Shown here: positions 26,901 to 41,900 of the stretch, piece by piece
How positions within the stretch are numbered: the stretch's first letter is position 1
Layout: the number at the start of each line of letters is the position of its first letter
Source: Rhynchopus euleeides
Taxonomy: Eukaryota > Euglenozoa > Diplonemea > Diplonemida > Diplonemidae
Assembly (NCBI GenBank): GCA_963210315.1
Contig: OY723317.1
Coordinates: 496,001-560,000 of the forward strand
DNA length: 64,000 nucleotides
Direction of reading: 5' to 3'
Translations under genes and position numbers: made by a program
The notes under the pieces: generated by a model
Told to the model about the DNA's origin: nothing
Seen by the model: the letters and a program-made list of their open reading frames with translations, nothing else
The model's database searches: none

Positions 26901-29900
26901 CAGTCGGACACTTCTGCCTAGGTCCTAAACACCCATTTCAGCACTCTCCTGCGGTCGCAAACCTCTGCCTAAGTCCTCAACACCCATTTCAGCACTCTCC
27001 TGCAGTCGGACACTTCTGCCTAGGTCCTAAACACCCATTTCAGCACTCTCCTGCAGTCGGACACTTCTGCCTAGGTCCTAAACACCCATTTCAGCACTCT
27101 CCTGCGGTCGCAAACCTCTGCCTAAGTCCTCAACACCCATTTCAGCACTCTCCTGCAGTCGGACACCTCTGCCTAAGTCCTCAACACCCATTTCAGCACT
27201 CTCCTGCAGTCGGACACTTCTGCCTAGGTCCTAAACACCCATTTCAGCACTCTCCTGCAGTCGGACACTTCTGCCTAAGTCCTCAACACCCATTTCGGCA
27301 CTCTCCTGCAGTCGCACACCTCTGCCTAAGTCCTCAACACCCATTTCAGCACTCTCCTGCAGTCGGACACTTCTGCCTAGGTCCTAAACACCCATTTCAG
27401 CACTCTCCTGCAGTCGGACACTTCTGCCTAGGTCCTAAACACCCATTTCAGCACTCTCCTGCAGTCGCACACCTCTGCCTAAGTCCTCAACACCCATTTC
27501 AGCACTCTCCTGCAGTCGGACACTTCTGCCTAGGTCCTAAACACCCATTTCAGCACTCTCCTGCAGTCGGACACTTCTGCCTAAGTCCTCAACACCCATT
27601 TCAGCACTCTCCTGCAGTCGGACACTTCTGCCTAGGTCCTAAACACCCATTTCAGCACTCTCCTGCAGTCGGACACTTCTGCCTAGGTCCTAAACACCCA
27701 TTTCAGCACTCTCCTGCAGTCGCACACCTCTGCCTAGGTCCTAAACACCCATTTCAGCACTCTCCTGCAGTCGCACACCTCGGCCTAAGTCCTCAACACC
27801 CATTTCAGCACTCTCCTGCAGTCGGACACTTCTGCCTAGGTCCTAAACACCCATTTCAGCACTCTCCTGCAGTCGGACACTTCTGCCTAGGTCCTAAACA
27901 CCCATTTCAGCACTCTCCTGCGGTCGCAAACCTCTGCCTAAGTCCTCAACACCCATTTCAGCACTCTCCTGCAGTCGGACACTTCTGCCTAGGTCCTAAA
28001 CACCCATTTCAGCACTCTCCTGCAGTCGCACACCTCTGCCTAAGTCCTCAACACCCATTTCAGCACTCTCCTGCAGTCGGACACTTCTGCCTAGGTCCTA
28101 AACACCCATTTCAGCACTCTCCTGCAGTCGGACACTTCTGCCTAAGTCCTCAACACCCATTTCAGCACTCTCCTGCAGTCGGACACTTCTGCCTAGGTCC
28201 TAAACACCCATTTCAGCACTCTCCTGCAGTCGGACACTTCTGCCTAGGTCCTAAACACCCATTTCAGCACTCTCCTGCAGTCGGACACTTCTGCCTAGGT
28301 CCTAAACACCCATTTCAGCACTCTCCTGCAGTCGCACACCTCTGCCTAGGTCCTAAACACCCATTTCAGCACTCTCCTGCAGTCGCACACCTCGGCCTAA
28401 GTCCTCAACACCCATTTCAGCACTCTCCTGCAGTCGGACACTTCTGCCTAGGTCCTAAACACCCATTTCAGCACTCTCCTGCAGTCGGACACTTCTGCCT
28501 AGGTCCTAAACACCCATTTCAGCACTCTCCTGCAGTCGCACACCTCTGCCTAGGTCCTAAACACCCATTTCAGCACTCTCCTGCAGTCGGACACTTCTGC
28601 CTAGGTCCTAAACACCCATTTCAGCACTCTCCTGCAGTCGGACACTTCTGCCTAGGTCCTAAACACCCATTTCAGCACTCTCCTGCAGTCGCACACCTCT
28701 GCCTAAGTCCTCAACACCCATTTCAGCACTCTCCTGCAGTCGGACACTTCTGCCTAGGTCCTAAACACCCATTTCAGCACTCTCCTGCAGTCGGACACTT
28801 CTGCCTAGGTCCTAAACACCCATTTCAGCACTCTCCTGCAGTCGGACACTTCTGCCTAGGTCCTAAACACCCATTTCAGCACTCTCCTGCAGTCGCACAC
28901 CTCTGCCTAGGTCCTAAACACCCATTTCAGCACTCTCCTGCAGTCGCACACCTCGGCCTAAGTCCTCAACACCCATTTCAGCACTCTCCTGCAGTCGGAC
29001 ACTTCTGCCTAGGTCCTAAACACCCATTTCAGCACTCTCCTGCAGTCGCACACCTCTGCCTAGGTCCTAAACACCCATTTCAGCACTCTCCTGCAGTCGC
29101 ACACCTCTGCCTAAGTCCTCAACACCCATTTCAGCACTCTCCTGCAGTCGGACACTTCTGCCTAAGTCCTCAACACCCATTTCAGCACTCTCCTGCAGTC
29201 GGACACTTCTGCCTAGGTCCTAAACACCCATTTCAGCACTCTCCTGCAGTCGCACACCTCGGCCTAAGTCCTCAACACCCATTTCAGCACTCTCCTGCAG
29301 TCGGACACTTCTGCCTAGGTCCTAAACACCCATTTCAGCACTCTCCTGCAGTCGCACACCTCTGCCTAGGTCCTAAACACCCATTTCAGCACTCTCCTGC
29401 AGTCGCACACCTCGGCCTAAGTCCTCAACACCCATTTCAGCACTCTCCTGCAGTCGGACACTTCTGCCTAGGTCCTAAACACCCATTTCAGCACTCTCCT
29501 GCAGTCGCACACCTCTGCCTAGGTCCTAAACACCCATTTCAGCACTCTCCTGCAGTCGCACACCTCTGCCTAAGTCCTCAACACCCATTTCAGCACTCTC
29601 CTGCAGTCGGACACTTCTGCCTAGGTCCTAAACACCCATTTCAGCACTCTCCTGCAGTCGGACACTTCTGCCTAAGTCCTCAACACCCATTTCAGCACTC
29701 TCCTGCAGTCGGACACTTCTGCCTAGGTCCTAAACACCCATTTCAGCACTCTCCTGCAGTCGGACACTTCTGCCTAGGTCCTAAACACCCATTTCAGCAC
29801 TCTCCTGCGGTCGCAAACCTCTGCCTAAGTCCTCAACACCCATTTCGGCACTCTCCTGCAGTCGGACACTTCTGCCTAGGTCCTAAACACCCATTTCAGC

Positions 29901-32900
29901 ACTCTCCTGCAGTCGGACACCTCTGCCTAAGTCCTCAACACCCATTTCAGCACTCTCCTGCAGTCGGACACTTCTGCCTAAGTCCTCAACACCCATTTCG
30001 GCACTCTCCTGCAGTCGCACACCTCTGCCTAAGTCCTCAACACCCATTTCAGCACTCTCCTGCTGTCGGACACTTCTGCCTAGGTCCTAAACACCCATTT
30101 CAGCACTCTCCTGCAGTCGGACACTTCTGCCTAGGTCCTAAACACCCATTTCAGCACTCTCCTGCAGTCGCACACCTCTGCCTAAGTCCTCAACACCCAT
30201 TTCAGCACTCTCCTGCAGTCGGACACTTCTGCCTAGGTCCTAAACACCCATTTCAGCACTCTCCTGCAGTCGCACACCTCGGCCTAAGTCCTCAACACCC
30301 ATTTCAGCACTCTCCTGCAGTCGGACACTTCTGCCTAGGTCCTAAACACCCATTTCAGCACTCTCCTGCAGTCGCACACCTCTGCCTAGGTCCTAAACAC
30401 CCATTTCAGCACTCTCCTGCAGTCGCACACCTCTGCCTAAGTCCTCAACACCCATTTCAGCACTCTCCTGCAGTCGCACACCTCTGCCTAGGTCCTAAAC
30501 ACCCATTTCAGCACTCTCCTGCAGTCGCACACCTCTGCCTAAGTCCTCAACACCCATTTCAGCACTCTCCTGCAGTCGGACACTTCTGCCTAGGTCCTAA
30601 ACACCCATTTCAGCACTCTCCTGCAGTCGCACACCTCGGCCTAAGTCCTCAACACCCATTTCAGCACTCTCCTGCAGTCGGACACTTCTGCCTAGGTCCT
30701 AAACACCCATTTCAGCACTCTCCTGCAGTCGCACACCTCTGCCTAAGTCCTCAACACCCATTTCAGCACTCTCCTGCAGTCGCACACCTCTGCCTAGGTC
30801 CTAAACACCCATTTCAGCACTCTCCTGCAGTCGCACACCTCTGCCTAAGTCCTCAACACCCATTTCAGCACTCTCCTGCAGTCGGACACTTCTGCCTAAG
30901 TCCTCAACACCCATTTCAGCACTCTCCTGCAGTCGGACACTTCTGCCTAGGTCCTAAACACCCATTTCAGCACTCTCCTGCAGTCGGACACTTCTGCCTA
31001 GGTCCTAAACACCCATTTCAGCACTCTCCTGCGGTCGCAAACCTCTGCCTAAGTCCTCAACACCCATTTCAGCACTCTCCTGCAGTCGGACACCTCTGCC
31101 TAAGTCCTCAACACCCATTTCAGCACTCTCCTGCAGTCGGACACTTCTGCCTAGGTCCTAAACACCCATTTCAGCACTCTCCTGCGGTCGCAAACCTCTG
31201 CCTAAGTCCTCAACACCCATTTCAGCACTCTCCTGCAGTCGGACACCTCTGCCTAAGTCCTCAACACCCATTTCAGCACTCTCCTGCAGTCGGACACTTC
31301 TGCCTAGGTCCTAAACACCCATTTCAGCACTCTCCTGCAGTCGGACACTTCTGCCTAAGTCCTCAACACCCATTTCGGCACTCTCCTGCAGTCGCACACC
31401 TCTGCCTAAGTCCTCAACACCCATTTCAGCACTCTCCTGCAGTCGGACACTTCTGCCTAGGTCCTAAACACCCATTTCAGCACTCTCCTGCAGTCGGACA
31501 CTTCTGCCTAGGTCCTAAACACCCATTTCAGCACTCTCCTGCAGTCGCACACCTCTGCCTAGGTCCTAAACACCCATTTCAGCACTCTCCTGCAGTCGCA
31601 CACCTCTGCCTAAGTCCTCAACACCCATTTCAGCACTCTCCTGCAGTCGGACACTTCTGCCTAGGTCCTAAACACCCATTTCAGCACTCTCCTGCGGTCG
31701 CAAACCTCCGCCTAAGTCCTCAACACCCATTTCAGCACTCTCCTGCAGTCGGACACTTCTGCCTAGGTCCTAAACACCCATTTCAGCACTCTCCTGCGGT
31801 CGCAAACCTCTGCCTAAGTCCTCAACACCCATTTCAGCACTCTCCTGCAGTCGGACACCTCTGCCTAAGTCCTCAACACCCATTTCAGCACTCTCCTGCA
31901 GTCGGACACTTCTGCCTAGGTCCTAAACACCCATTTCAGCACTCTCCTGCAGTCGGACACTTCTGCCTAAGTCCTCAACACCCATTTCGGCACTCTCCTG
32001 CAGTCGCACACCTCTGCCTAAGTCCTCAACACCCATTTCAGCACTCTCCTGCAGTCGGACACTTCTGCCTAGGTCCTAAACACCCATTTCAGCATTCTCC
32101 TGCAGTCGGACACTTCTGCCTAAGTCCTCAACACCCATTTCGGCACTCTCCTGCAGTCGCACACCTCTGCCAAAGTCCTCAACACCCATTTCAGCACTCT
32201 CCTGCAGTCGGACACTTCTGCCTAGGTCCTAAACACCCATTTCAGCACTCTCCTGCAGTCGGACACTTCTGCCTAAGTCCTCAACACCCATTTCAGCACT
32301 CTCCTGCAGTCGGACACTTCTGCCTAGGTCCTAAACACCCATTTCAGCACTCTCCTGCAGTCGGACACTTCTGCCTAGGTCCTAAACACCCATTTCAGCA
32401 CTCTCCTGCGGTCGCAAACCTCTGCCTAAGTCCTCAACACCCATTTCAGCACTCTCCTGCAGTCGGACACTTCTGCCTAGGTCCTAAACACCCATTTCAG
32501 CACTCTCCTGCAGTCGGACACTTCTGCCTAGGTCCTAAACACCCATTTCAGCACTCTCCTGCAGTCGCACACCTCTGCCTAGGTCCTAAACACCCATTTC
32601 AGCACTCTCCTGCAGTCGCACACCTCGGCCTAAGTCCTCAACACCCATTTCAGCACTCTCCTGCAGTCGGACACTTCTGCCTAGGTCCTAAACACCCATT
32701 TCAGCACTCTCCTGCAGTCGGACACTTCTGCCTAGGTCCTAAACACCCATTTCAGCACTCTCCTGCGGTCGCAAACCTCTGCCTAAGTCCTCAACACCCA
32801 TTTCAGCACTCTCCTGCAGTCGGACACTTCTGCCTAGGTCCTAAACACCCATTTCAGCACTCTCCTGCAGTCGCACACCTCTGCCTAAGTCCTCAACACC

Positions 32901-35900
32901 CATTTCAGCACTCTCCTGCAGTCGGACACTTCTGCCTAGGTCCTAAACACCCATTTCAGCACTCTCCTGCAGTCGGACACTTCTGCCTAAGTCCTCAACA
33001 CCCATTTCAGCACTCTCCTGCAGTCGGACACTTCTGCCTAGGTCCTAAACACCCATTTCAGCACTCTCCTGCAGTCGGACACTTCTGCCTAGGTCCTAAA
33101 CACCCATTTCAGCACTCTCCTGCAGTCGCACACCTCTGCCTAGGTCCTAAACACCCATTTCAGCACTCTCCTGCAGTCGCACACCTCGGCCTAAGTCCTC
33201 AACACCCATTTCAGCACTCTCCTGCAGTCGGACACTTCTGCCTAGGTCCTAAACACCCATTTCAGCACTCTCCTGCAGTCGGACACTTCTGCCTAGGTCC
33301 TAAACACCCATTTCAGCACTCTCCTGCAGTCGCACACCTCTGCCTAGGTCCTAAACACCCATTTCAGCACTCTCCTGCAGTCGGACACTTCTGCCTAGGT
33401 CCTAAACACCCATTTCAGCACTCTCCTGCAGTCGGACACTTCTGCCTAGGTCCTAAACACCCATTTCAGCACTCTCCTGCAGTCGCACACCTCTGCCTAA
33501 GTCCTCAACACCCATTTCAGCACTCTCCTGCAGTCGGACACTTCTGCCTAAGTCCTCAACACCCATTTCAGCACTCTCCTGCAGTCGGACACTTCTGCCT
33601 AGGTCCTAAACACCCATTTCAGCACTCTCCTGCAGTCGCACACCTCTGCCTAGGTCCTAAACACCCATTTCAGCACTCTCCTGCAGTCGCACACCTCGGC
33701 CTAAGTCCTCAACACCCATTTCAGCACTCTCCTGCAGTCGGACACTTCTGCCTAGGTCCTAAACACCCATTTCAGCACTCTCCTGCAGTCGCACACCTCT
33801 GCCTAGGTCCTAAACACCCATTTCAGCACTCTCCTGCAGTCGCACACCTCTGCCTCAGTCCTCAACACCCATTTCAGCACTCTCCTGCAGTCGGACACTT
33901 CTGCCTAAGTCCTCAACACCCATTTCAGCACTCTCCTGCAGTCGGACACTTCTGCCTAGGTCCTAAACACCCATTTCAGCACTCTCCTGCAGTCGCACAC
34001 CTCGGCCTAAGTCCTCAACACCCATTTCAGCACTCTCCTGCAGTCGGACACTTCTGCCTAGGTCCTAAACACCCATTTCAGCACTCTCCTGCAGTCGCAC
34101 ACCTCTGCCTAGGTCCTAAACACCCATTTCAGCACTCTCCTGCAGTCGCACACCTCTGCCTAAGTCCTCAACACCCATTTCAGCACTCTCCTGCAGTCGG
34201 ACACTTCTGCCTAGGTCCTAAACACCCATTTCAGCACTCTCCTGCAGTCGGACACTTCTGCCTAAGTCCTCAACACCCATTTCAGCACTCTCCTGCAGTC
34301 GGACACTTCTGCCTAGGTCCTAAACACCCATTTCAGCACTCTCCTGCAGTCGGACACTTCTGCCTAGGTCCTAAACACCCATTTCAGCACTCTCCTGCGG
34401 TCGCAAACCTCTGCCTAAGTCCTCAACACCCATTTCGGCACTCTCCTGCAGTCGGACACTTCTGCCTAGGTCCTAAACACCCATTTCAGCACTCTCCTGC
34501 GGTCGCAAACCTCTGCCTAAGTCCTCAACACCCATTTCGGCACTCTCCTGCAGTCGGACACTTCTGCCTAGGTCCTAAACACCCATTTCAGCACTCTCCT
34601 GCAGTCGGACACCTCTGCCTAAGTCCTCAACACCCATTTCAGCACTCTCCTGCAGTCGGACACTTCTGCCTAAGTCCTCAACACCCATTTCGGCACTCTC
34701 CTGCAGTCGCACACCTCTGCCTAAGTCCTCAACACCCATTTCAGCACTCTCCTGCAGTCGGACACTTCTGCCTAGGTCCTAAACACCCATTTCAGCACTC
34801 TCCTGCAGTCGGACACTTCTGCCTAAGTCCTCAACACCCATTTCGGCACTCTCCTGCAGTCGCACACCTCTGCCTAAGTCCTCAACACCCATTTCAGCAC
34901 TCTCCTGCTGTCGGACACTTCTGCCTAGGTCCTAAACACCCATTTCAGCACTCTCCTGCAGTCGGACACTTCTGCCTAGGTCCTAAACACCCATTTCAGC
35001 ACTCTCCTGCAGTCGCACACCTCTGCCTAAGTCCTCAACACCCATTTCAGCACTCTCCTGCAGTCGGACACTTCTGCCTAGGTCCTAAACACCCATTTCA
35101 GCACTCTCCTGCAGTCGCACACCTCGGCCTAAGTCCTCAACACCCATTTCAGCACTCTCCTGCAGTCGGACACTTCTGCCTAGGTCCTAAACACCCATTT
35201 CAGCACTCTCCTGCAGTCGCACACCTCTGCCTAGGTCCTAAACACCCATTTCAGCACTCTCCTGCAGTCGCACACCTCTGCCTAAGTCCTCAACACCCAT
35301 TTCAGCACTCTCCTGCAGTCGCACACCTCTGCCTAGGTCCTAAACACCCATTTCAGCACTCTCCTGCAGTCGCACACCTCTGCCTAAGTCCTCAACACCC
35401 ATTTCAGCACTCTCCTGCAGTCGCACACCTCTGCCTAAGTCCTCAACACCCATTTCAGCACTCTCCTGCAGTCGGACACTTCTGCCTAAGTCCTCAACAC
35501 CCATTTCAGCACTCTCCTGCAGTCGGACACTTCTGCCTAGGTCCTAAACACCCATTTCAGCACTCTCCTGCAGTCGGACACTTCTGCCTAGGTCCTAAAC
35601 ACCCATTTCAGCACTCTCCTGCGGTCGCAAACCTCCGCCTAAGTCCTCAACACCCATTTCAGCACTCTCCTGCAGTCGGACACTTCTGCCTAGGTCCTAA
35701 ACACCCATTTCAGCACTCTCCTGCGGTCGCAAACCTCTGCCTAAGTCCTCAACACCCATTTCAGCACTCTCCTGCAGTCGGACACCTCTGCCTAAGTCCT
35801 CAACACCCATTTCAGCACTCTCCTGCAGTCGGACACTTCTGCCTAGGTCCTAAACACCCATTTCAGCACTCTCCTGCAGTCGGACACTTCTGCCTAAGTC

Positions 35901-38900
35901 CTCAACACCCATTTCGGCACTCTCCTGCAGTCGCACACCTCTGCCTAAGTCCTCAACACCCATTTCAGCACTCTCCTGCAGTCGGACACTTCTGCCTAGG
36001 TCCTAAACACCCATTTCAGCACTCTCCTGCAGTCGGACACTTCTGCCTAGGTCCTAAACACCCATTTCAGCACTCTCCTGCAGTCGCACACCTCTGCCTA
36101 GGTCCTAAACACCCATTTCAGCACTCTCCTGCAGTCGCACACCTCTGCCTAAGTCCTCAACACCCATTTCAGCACTCTCCTGCAGTCGGACACTTCTGCC
36201 TAAGTCCTCAACACCCATTTCAGCACTCTCCTGCAGTCGGACACTTCTGCCTAGGTCCTAAACACCCATTTCAGCACTCTCCTGCAGTCGGACACTTCTG
36301 CCTAGGTCATAAACACCCATTTCAGCACTCTCCTGCGGTCGCAAACCTCCGCCTAAGTCCTCAACACCCATTTCAGCACTCTCCTGCAGTCGGACACTTC
36401 TGCCTAGGTCCTAAACACCCATTTCAGCACTCTCCTGCGGTCGCAAACCTCTGCCTAAGTCCTCAACACCCATTTCAGCACTCTCCTGCAGTCGGACACC
36501 TCTGCCTAAGTCCTCAACACCCATTTCAGCACTCTCCTGCAGTCGGACACTTCTGCCTAGGTCCTAAACACCCATTTCAGCACTCTCCTGCAGTCGGACA
36601 CTTCTGCCTAAGTCCTCAACACCCATTTCGGCACTCTCCTGCAGTCGCACACCTCTGCCTAAGTCCTCAACACCCATTTCAGCACTCTCCTGCAGTCGGA
36701 CACTTCTGCCTAGGTCCTAAACACCCATTTCAGCATTCTCCTGCAGTCGGACACTTCTGCCTAAGTCCTCAACACCCATTTCGGCACTCTCCTGCAGTCG
36801 CACACCTCTGCCAAAGTCCTCAACACCCATTTCAGCACTCTCCTGCAGTCGGACACTTCTGCCTAGGTCCTAAACACCCATTTCAGCACTCTCCTGCAGT
36901 CGGACACTTCTGCCTAAGTCCTCAACACCCATTTCGGCACTCTCCTGCAGTCGCACACCTCTGCCTAAGTCCTCAACACCCATTTCAGCACTCTCCTGCA
37001 GTCGGACACTTCTGCCTAGGTCCTAAACACCCATTTCAGCACTCTCCTGCAGTCGGACACTTCTGCCTAAGTCCTCAACACCCATTTCAGCACTCTCCTG
37101 CAGTCGCACACCTCTGCCTAGGTCCTAAACACCCATTTCAGCACTCTCCTGCAGTCGCACACCTCTGCCTAAGTCCTCAACACCCATTGCAGCTCTCCTG
37201 CAGTCGGACACTTCTGCCTAGGTCCTAAACACCCATTTCAGCACTCTCCTGCAGTCGGACACTTCTGCCTAGGTCCTAAACACCCATTTCAGCACTCTCC
37301 TGCGGTCGCAAACCTCTGCCTAAGTCCTCAACACCCATTTCAGCACTCTCCTGCAGTCGGACACCTCTGCCTAAGTCCTCAACACCCATTTCAGCACTCT
37401 CCTGCAGTCGGACACTTCTGCCTAGGTCCTAAACACCCATTTCAGCACTCTCCTGCAGTCGGACACTTCTGCCTAAGTCCTCAACACCCATTTCGGCACT
37501 CTCCTGCAGTCGGACACTTCTGCCTAGGTCCTAAACACCCATTTCAGCACTCTCCTGCAGTCGGACACTTCTGCCTAAGTCCTCAACACCCATTTCAGCA
37601 CTCTCCTGCAGTCGGACACTTCTGCCTAGGTCCTAAACACCCATTTCAGCACTCTCCTGCAGTCGGACACTTCTGCCTAAGTCCTCAACACCCATTTCAG
37701 CACTCTCCTGCAGTCGCACACCTCTGCCTAAGTCCTCAACACCCATTTCAGCACTCTCCTGCAGTCGCACACCTCTGCCAAAGTCCTCAACACCCATTTC
37801 AGCACTCTCCTGCAGTCGGACACTTCTGCCTAGGTCCTAAACACCCATTTCAGCACTCTCCTGCAGTCGGACACTTCTGCCTAAGTCCTCAACACCCATT
37901 TCAGCACTCTCCTGCAGTCGGACACTTCTGCCTAGGTCCTAAACACCCATTTCAGCACTCTCCTGCAGTCGGACACTTCTGCCTAAGTCCTCAACACCCA
38001 TTTCGGCACTCTCCTGCAGTCGCACACCTCTGCCTAAGTCCTCAACACCCATTTCAGCACTCTCCTGCAGTCGGACACTTCTGCCTAGGTCCTAAACACC
38101 CATTTCAGCACTCTCCTGCAGTCGGACACTTCTGCCTAGGTCCTAAACACCCATTTCAGCACTCTCCTGCAGTCGGACACCTCTGCCTAAGTCCTCAACA
38201 CCCATTTCAGCACTCTCCTGCAGTCGGACACTTCTGCCTAGGTCCTAAACACCCATTTCAGCACTCTCCTGCAGTCGGACACTTCTGCCTAGGTCCTAAA
38301 CACCCATTTCAGCACTCTCCTGCAGTCGGACACTTCTGCCTAAGTCCTCAACACCCATTTCAGCACTCTCCTGCAGTCGGACACCTCTGCCTAAGTCCTC
38401 AACACCCATTTCAGCACTCTCCTGCAGTCGGACACCTCTGCCTAAGTCCTCAACACCCATTTCAGCACTCTCCTGCAGTCGGACACTTCTGCCTAGGTCC
38501 TAAACACCCATTTCAGCACTCTCCTGCAGTCGGACACTTCTGCCTAGGTCCTAAACACCCATTTCAGCACTCTCCTGCAGTCGGACACCTCTGCCTAAGT
38601 CCTCAACACCCATTTCAGCACTCTCCTGCAGTCGGACACTTCTGCCTAGGTCCTAAACACCCATTTCAGCACTCTCCTGCAGTCGGACACTTCTGCCTAG
38701 GTCCTAAACACCCATTTCAGCACTCTCCTGCAGTCGGACACTTCTGCCTAAGTCCTCAACACCCATTTCAGCACTCTCCTGCAGTCGGACACTTCTGCCT
38801 AGGTCCTAAACACCCATTTCAGCACTCTCCTGCAGTCGCACACCTCTGCCTAAGTCCTCAACACCCATTTCAGCACTCTCCTGCAGTCGCACACCTCTGC

Positions 38901-41900
38901 CTAAGTCCTCAACACCCATTTCAGCACTCTCCTGCAGTCGGACACTTCTGCCTAGGTCCTAAACACCCATTTCAGCACTCTCCTGCAGTCGGACACTTCT
39001 GCCTAAGTCCTCAACACCCATTTCGGCACTCTCCTGCAGTCGCACACCTCTGCCTAAGTCCTCAACACCCATTTCAGCACTCTCCTGCTGTCGGACACTT
39101 CTGCCTAGGTCCTAAACACCCATTTCAGCACTCTCCTGCAGTCGGACACTTCTGCCTAGGTCCTAAACACCCATTTCAGCACTCTCCTGCAGTCGCACAC
39201 CTCTGCCTAAGTCCTCAACACCCATTTCAGCACTCTCCTGCAGTCGGACACTTCTGCCTAGGTCCTAAACACCCATTTCAGCACTCTCCTGCAGTCGGAC
39301 ACTTCTGCCTAGGTCCTAAACACCCATTTCAGCACTCTCCTGCAGTCGCACACCTCTGCCTAAGTCCTCAACACCCATTTCAGCACTCTCCTGCAGTCGG
39401 ACACTTCTGCCTAGGTCCTAAACACCCATTTCAGCACTCTCCTGCAGTCGGACACTTCTGCCTAAGTCCTCAACACCCATTTCAGCACTCTCCTGCAGTC
39501 GGACACTTCTGCCTAGGTCCTAAACACCCATTTCAGCACTCTCCTGCAGTCGGACACTTCTGCCTAGGTCCTAAACACCCATTTCAGCACTCTCCTGCAG
39601 TCGCACACCTCTGCCTAGGTCCTAAACACCCATTTCAGCACTCTCCTGCAGTCGCACACCTCGGCCTAAGTCCTCAACACCCATTTCAGCACTCTCCTGC
39701 AGTCGGACACTTCTGCCTAAGTCCTCAACACCCATTTCAGCACTCTCCTGCAGTCGGACACTTCTGCCTAGGTCCTAAACACCCATTTCAGCACTCTCCT
39801 GCAGTCGGACACTTCTGCCTAAGTCCTCAACACCCATTTCAGCACTCTCCTGCAGTCGCACACCTCTGCCTAAGTCCTCAACACCCATTTCAGCACTCTC
39901 CTGCAGTCGCACACCTCTGCCAAAGTCCTCAACACCCATTTCAGCACTCTCCTGCAGTCGGACACTTCTGCCTAGGTCCTAAACACCCATTTCAGCACTC
40001 TCCTGCAGTCGGACACTTCTGCCTAAGTCCTCAACACCCATTTCAGCACTCTCCTGCAGTCGGACACTTCTGCCTAGGTCCTAAACACCCATTTCAGCAC
40101 TCTCCTGCAGTCGGACACTTCTGCCTAAGTCCTCAACACCCATTTCGGCACTCTCCTGCAGTCGCACACCTCTGCCTAAGTCCTCAACACCCATTTCAGC
40201 ACTCTCCTGCAGTCGGACACTTCTGCCTAGGTCCTAAACACCCATTTCAGCACTCTCCTGCAGTCGGACACTTCTGCCTAAGTCCTCAACACCCATTTCA
40301 GCACTCTCCTGCAGTCGCACACCTCTGCCTAGGTCCTAAACACCCATTTCAGCACTCTCCTGCAGTCGGACACCTCTGCCTAAGTCCTCAACACCCATTT
40401 CAGCACTCTCCTGCAGTCGGACACTTCTGCCTAGGTCCTAAACACCCATTTCAGCACTCTCCTGCAGTCGGACACTTCTGCCTAGGTCCTAAACACCCAT
40501 TTCAGCACTCTCCTGCAGTCGGACACTTCTGCCTAAGTCCTCAACACCCATTTCAGCACTCTCCTGCAGTCGGACACCTCTGCCTAAGTCCTCAACACCC
40601 ATTTCAGCACTCTCCTGCAGTCGGACACTTCTGCCTAGGTCCTAAACACCCATTTCAGCACTCTCCTGCAGTCGGACACTTCTGCCTAAGTCCTCAACAC
40701 CCATTTCAGCACTCTCCTGCAGTCGGACACTTCTGCCTAGGTCCTAAACACCCATTTCAGCACTCTCCTGCAGTCGCACACCTCTGCCTGAGTCCTCAAC
40801 ACCCATTTCAGCACTCTCCTGCAGTCGGACACCTCTGCCTAAGTCCTCAACACCCATTTCAGCACTCTCCTGCAGTCGGACACTTCTGCCTAGGTCCTAA
40901 ACACCCATTTCAGCACTCTCCTGCAGTCGGACACTTCTGCCTAAGTCCTCAACACCCATTTCGGCACTCTCCTGCAGTCGCACACCTCTGCCTAAGTCCT
41001 CAACACCCATTTCAGCACTCTCCTGCTGTCGGACACTTCTGCCTAGGTCCTAAACACCCATTTCAGCACTCTCCTGCAGTCGGACACTTCTGCCTAGGTC
41101 CTAAACACCCATTTCAGCACTCTCCTGCAGTCGCACACCTCTGCCTAAGTCCTCAACACCCATTTCAGCACTCTCCTGCAGTCGGACACTTCTGCCTAGG
41201 TCCTAAACACCCATTTCAGCACTCTCCTGCAGTCGGACACTTCTGCCTAGGTCCTAAACACCCATTTCAGCACTCTCCTGCAGTCGCACACCTCTGCCTA
41301 AGTCCTCAACACCCATTTCAGCACTCTCCTGCAGTCGGACACTTCTGCCTAGGTCCTAAACACCCATTTCAGCACTCTCCTGCAGTCGGACACTTCTGCC
41401 TAAGTCCTCAACACCCATTTCAGCACTCTCCTGCAGTCGGACACTTCTGCCTAGGTCCTAAACACCCATTTCAGCACTCTCCTGCAGTCGGACACTTCTG
41501 CCTAGGTCCTAAACACCCATTTCAGCACTCTCCTGCAGTCGCACACCTCTGCCTAGGTCCTAAACACCCATTTCAGCACTCTCCTGCAGTCGCACACCTC
41601 GGCCTAAGTCCTCAACACCCATTTCAGCACTCTCCTGCAGTCGGACACTTCTGCCTAAGTCCTCAACACCCATTTCAGCACTCTCCTGCAGTCGGACACT
41701 TCTGCCTAGGTCCTAAACACCCATTTCAGCACTCTCCTGCGGTCGCAAACCTCCGCCTAAGTCCTCAACACCCATTTCAGCACTCTCCTGCAGTCGGACA
41801 CCTCTGCCTAAGTCCTCAACACCCATTTCAGCACTCTCCTGCAGTCGGACACTTCTGCCTAGGTCCTAAACACCCATTTCAGCACTCTCCTGCGGTCGCA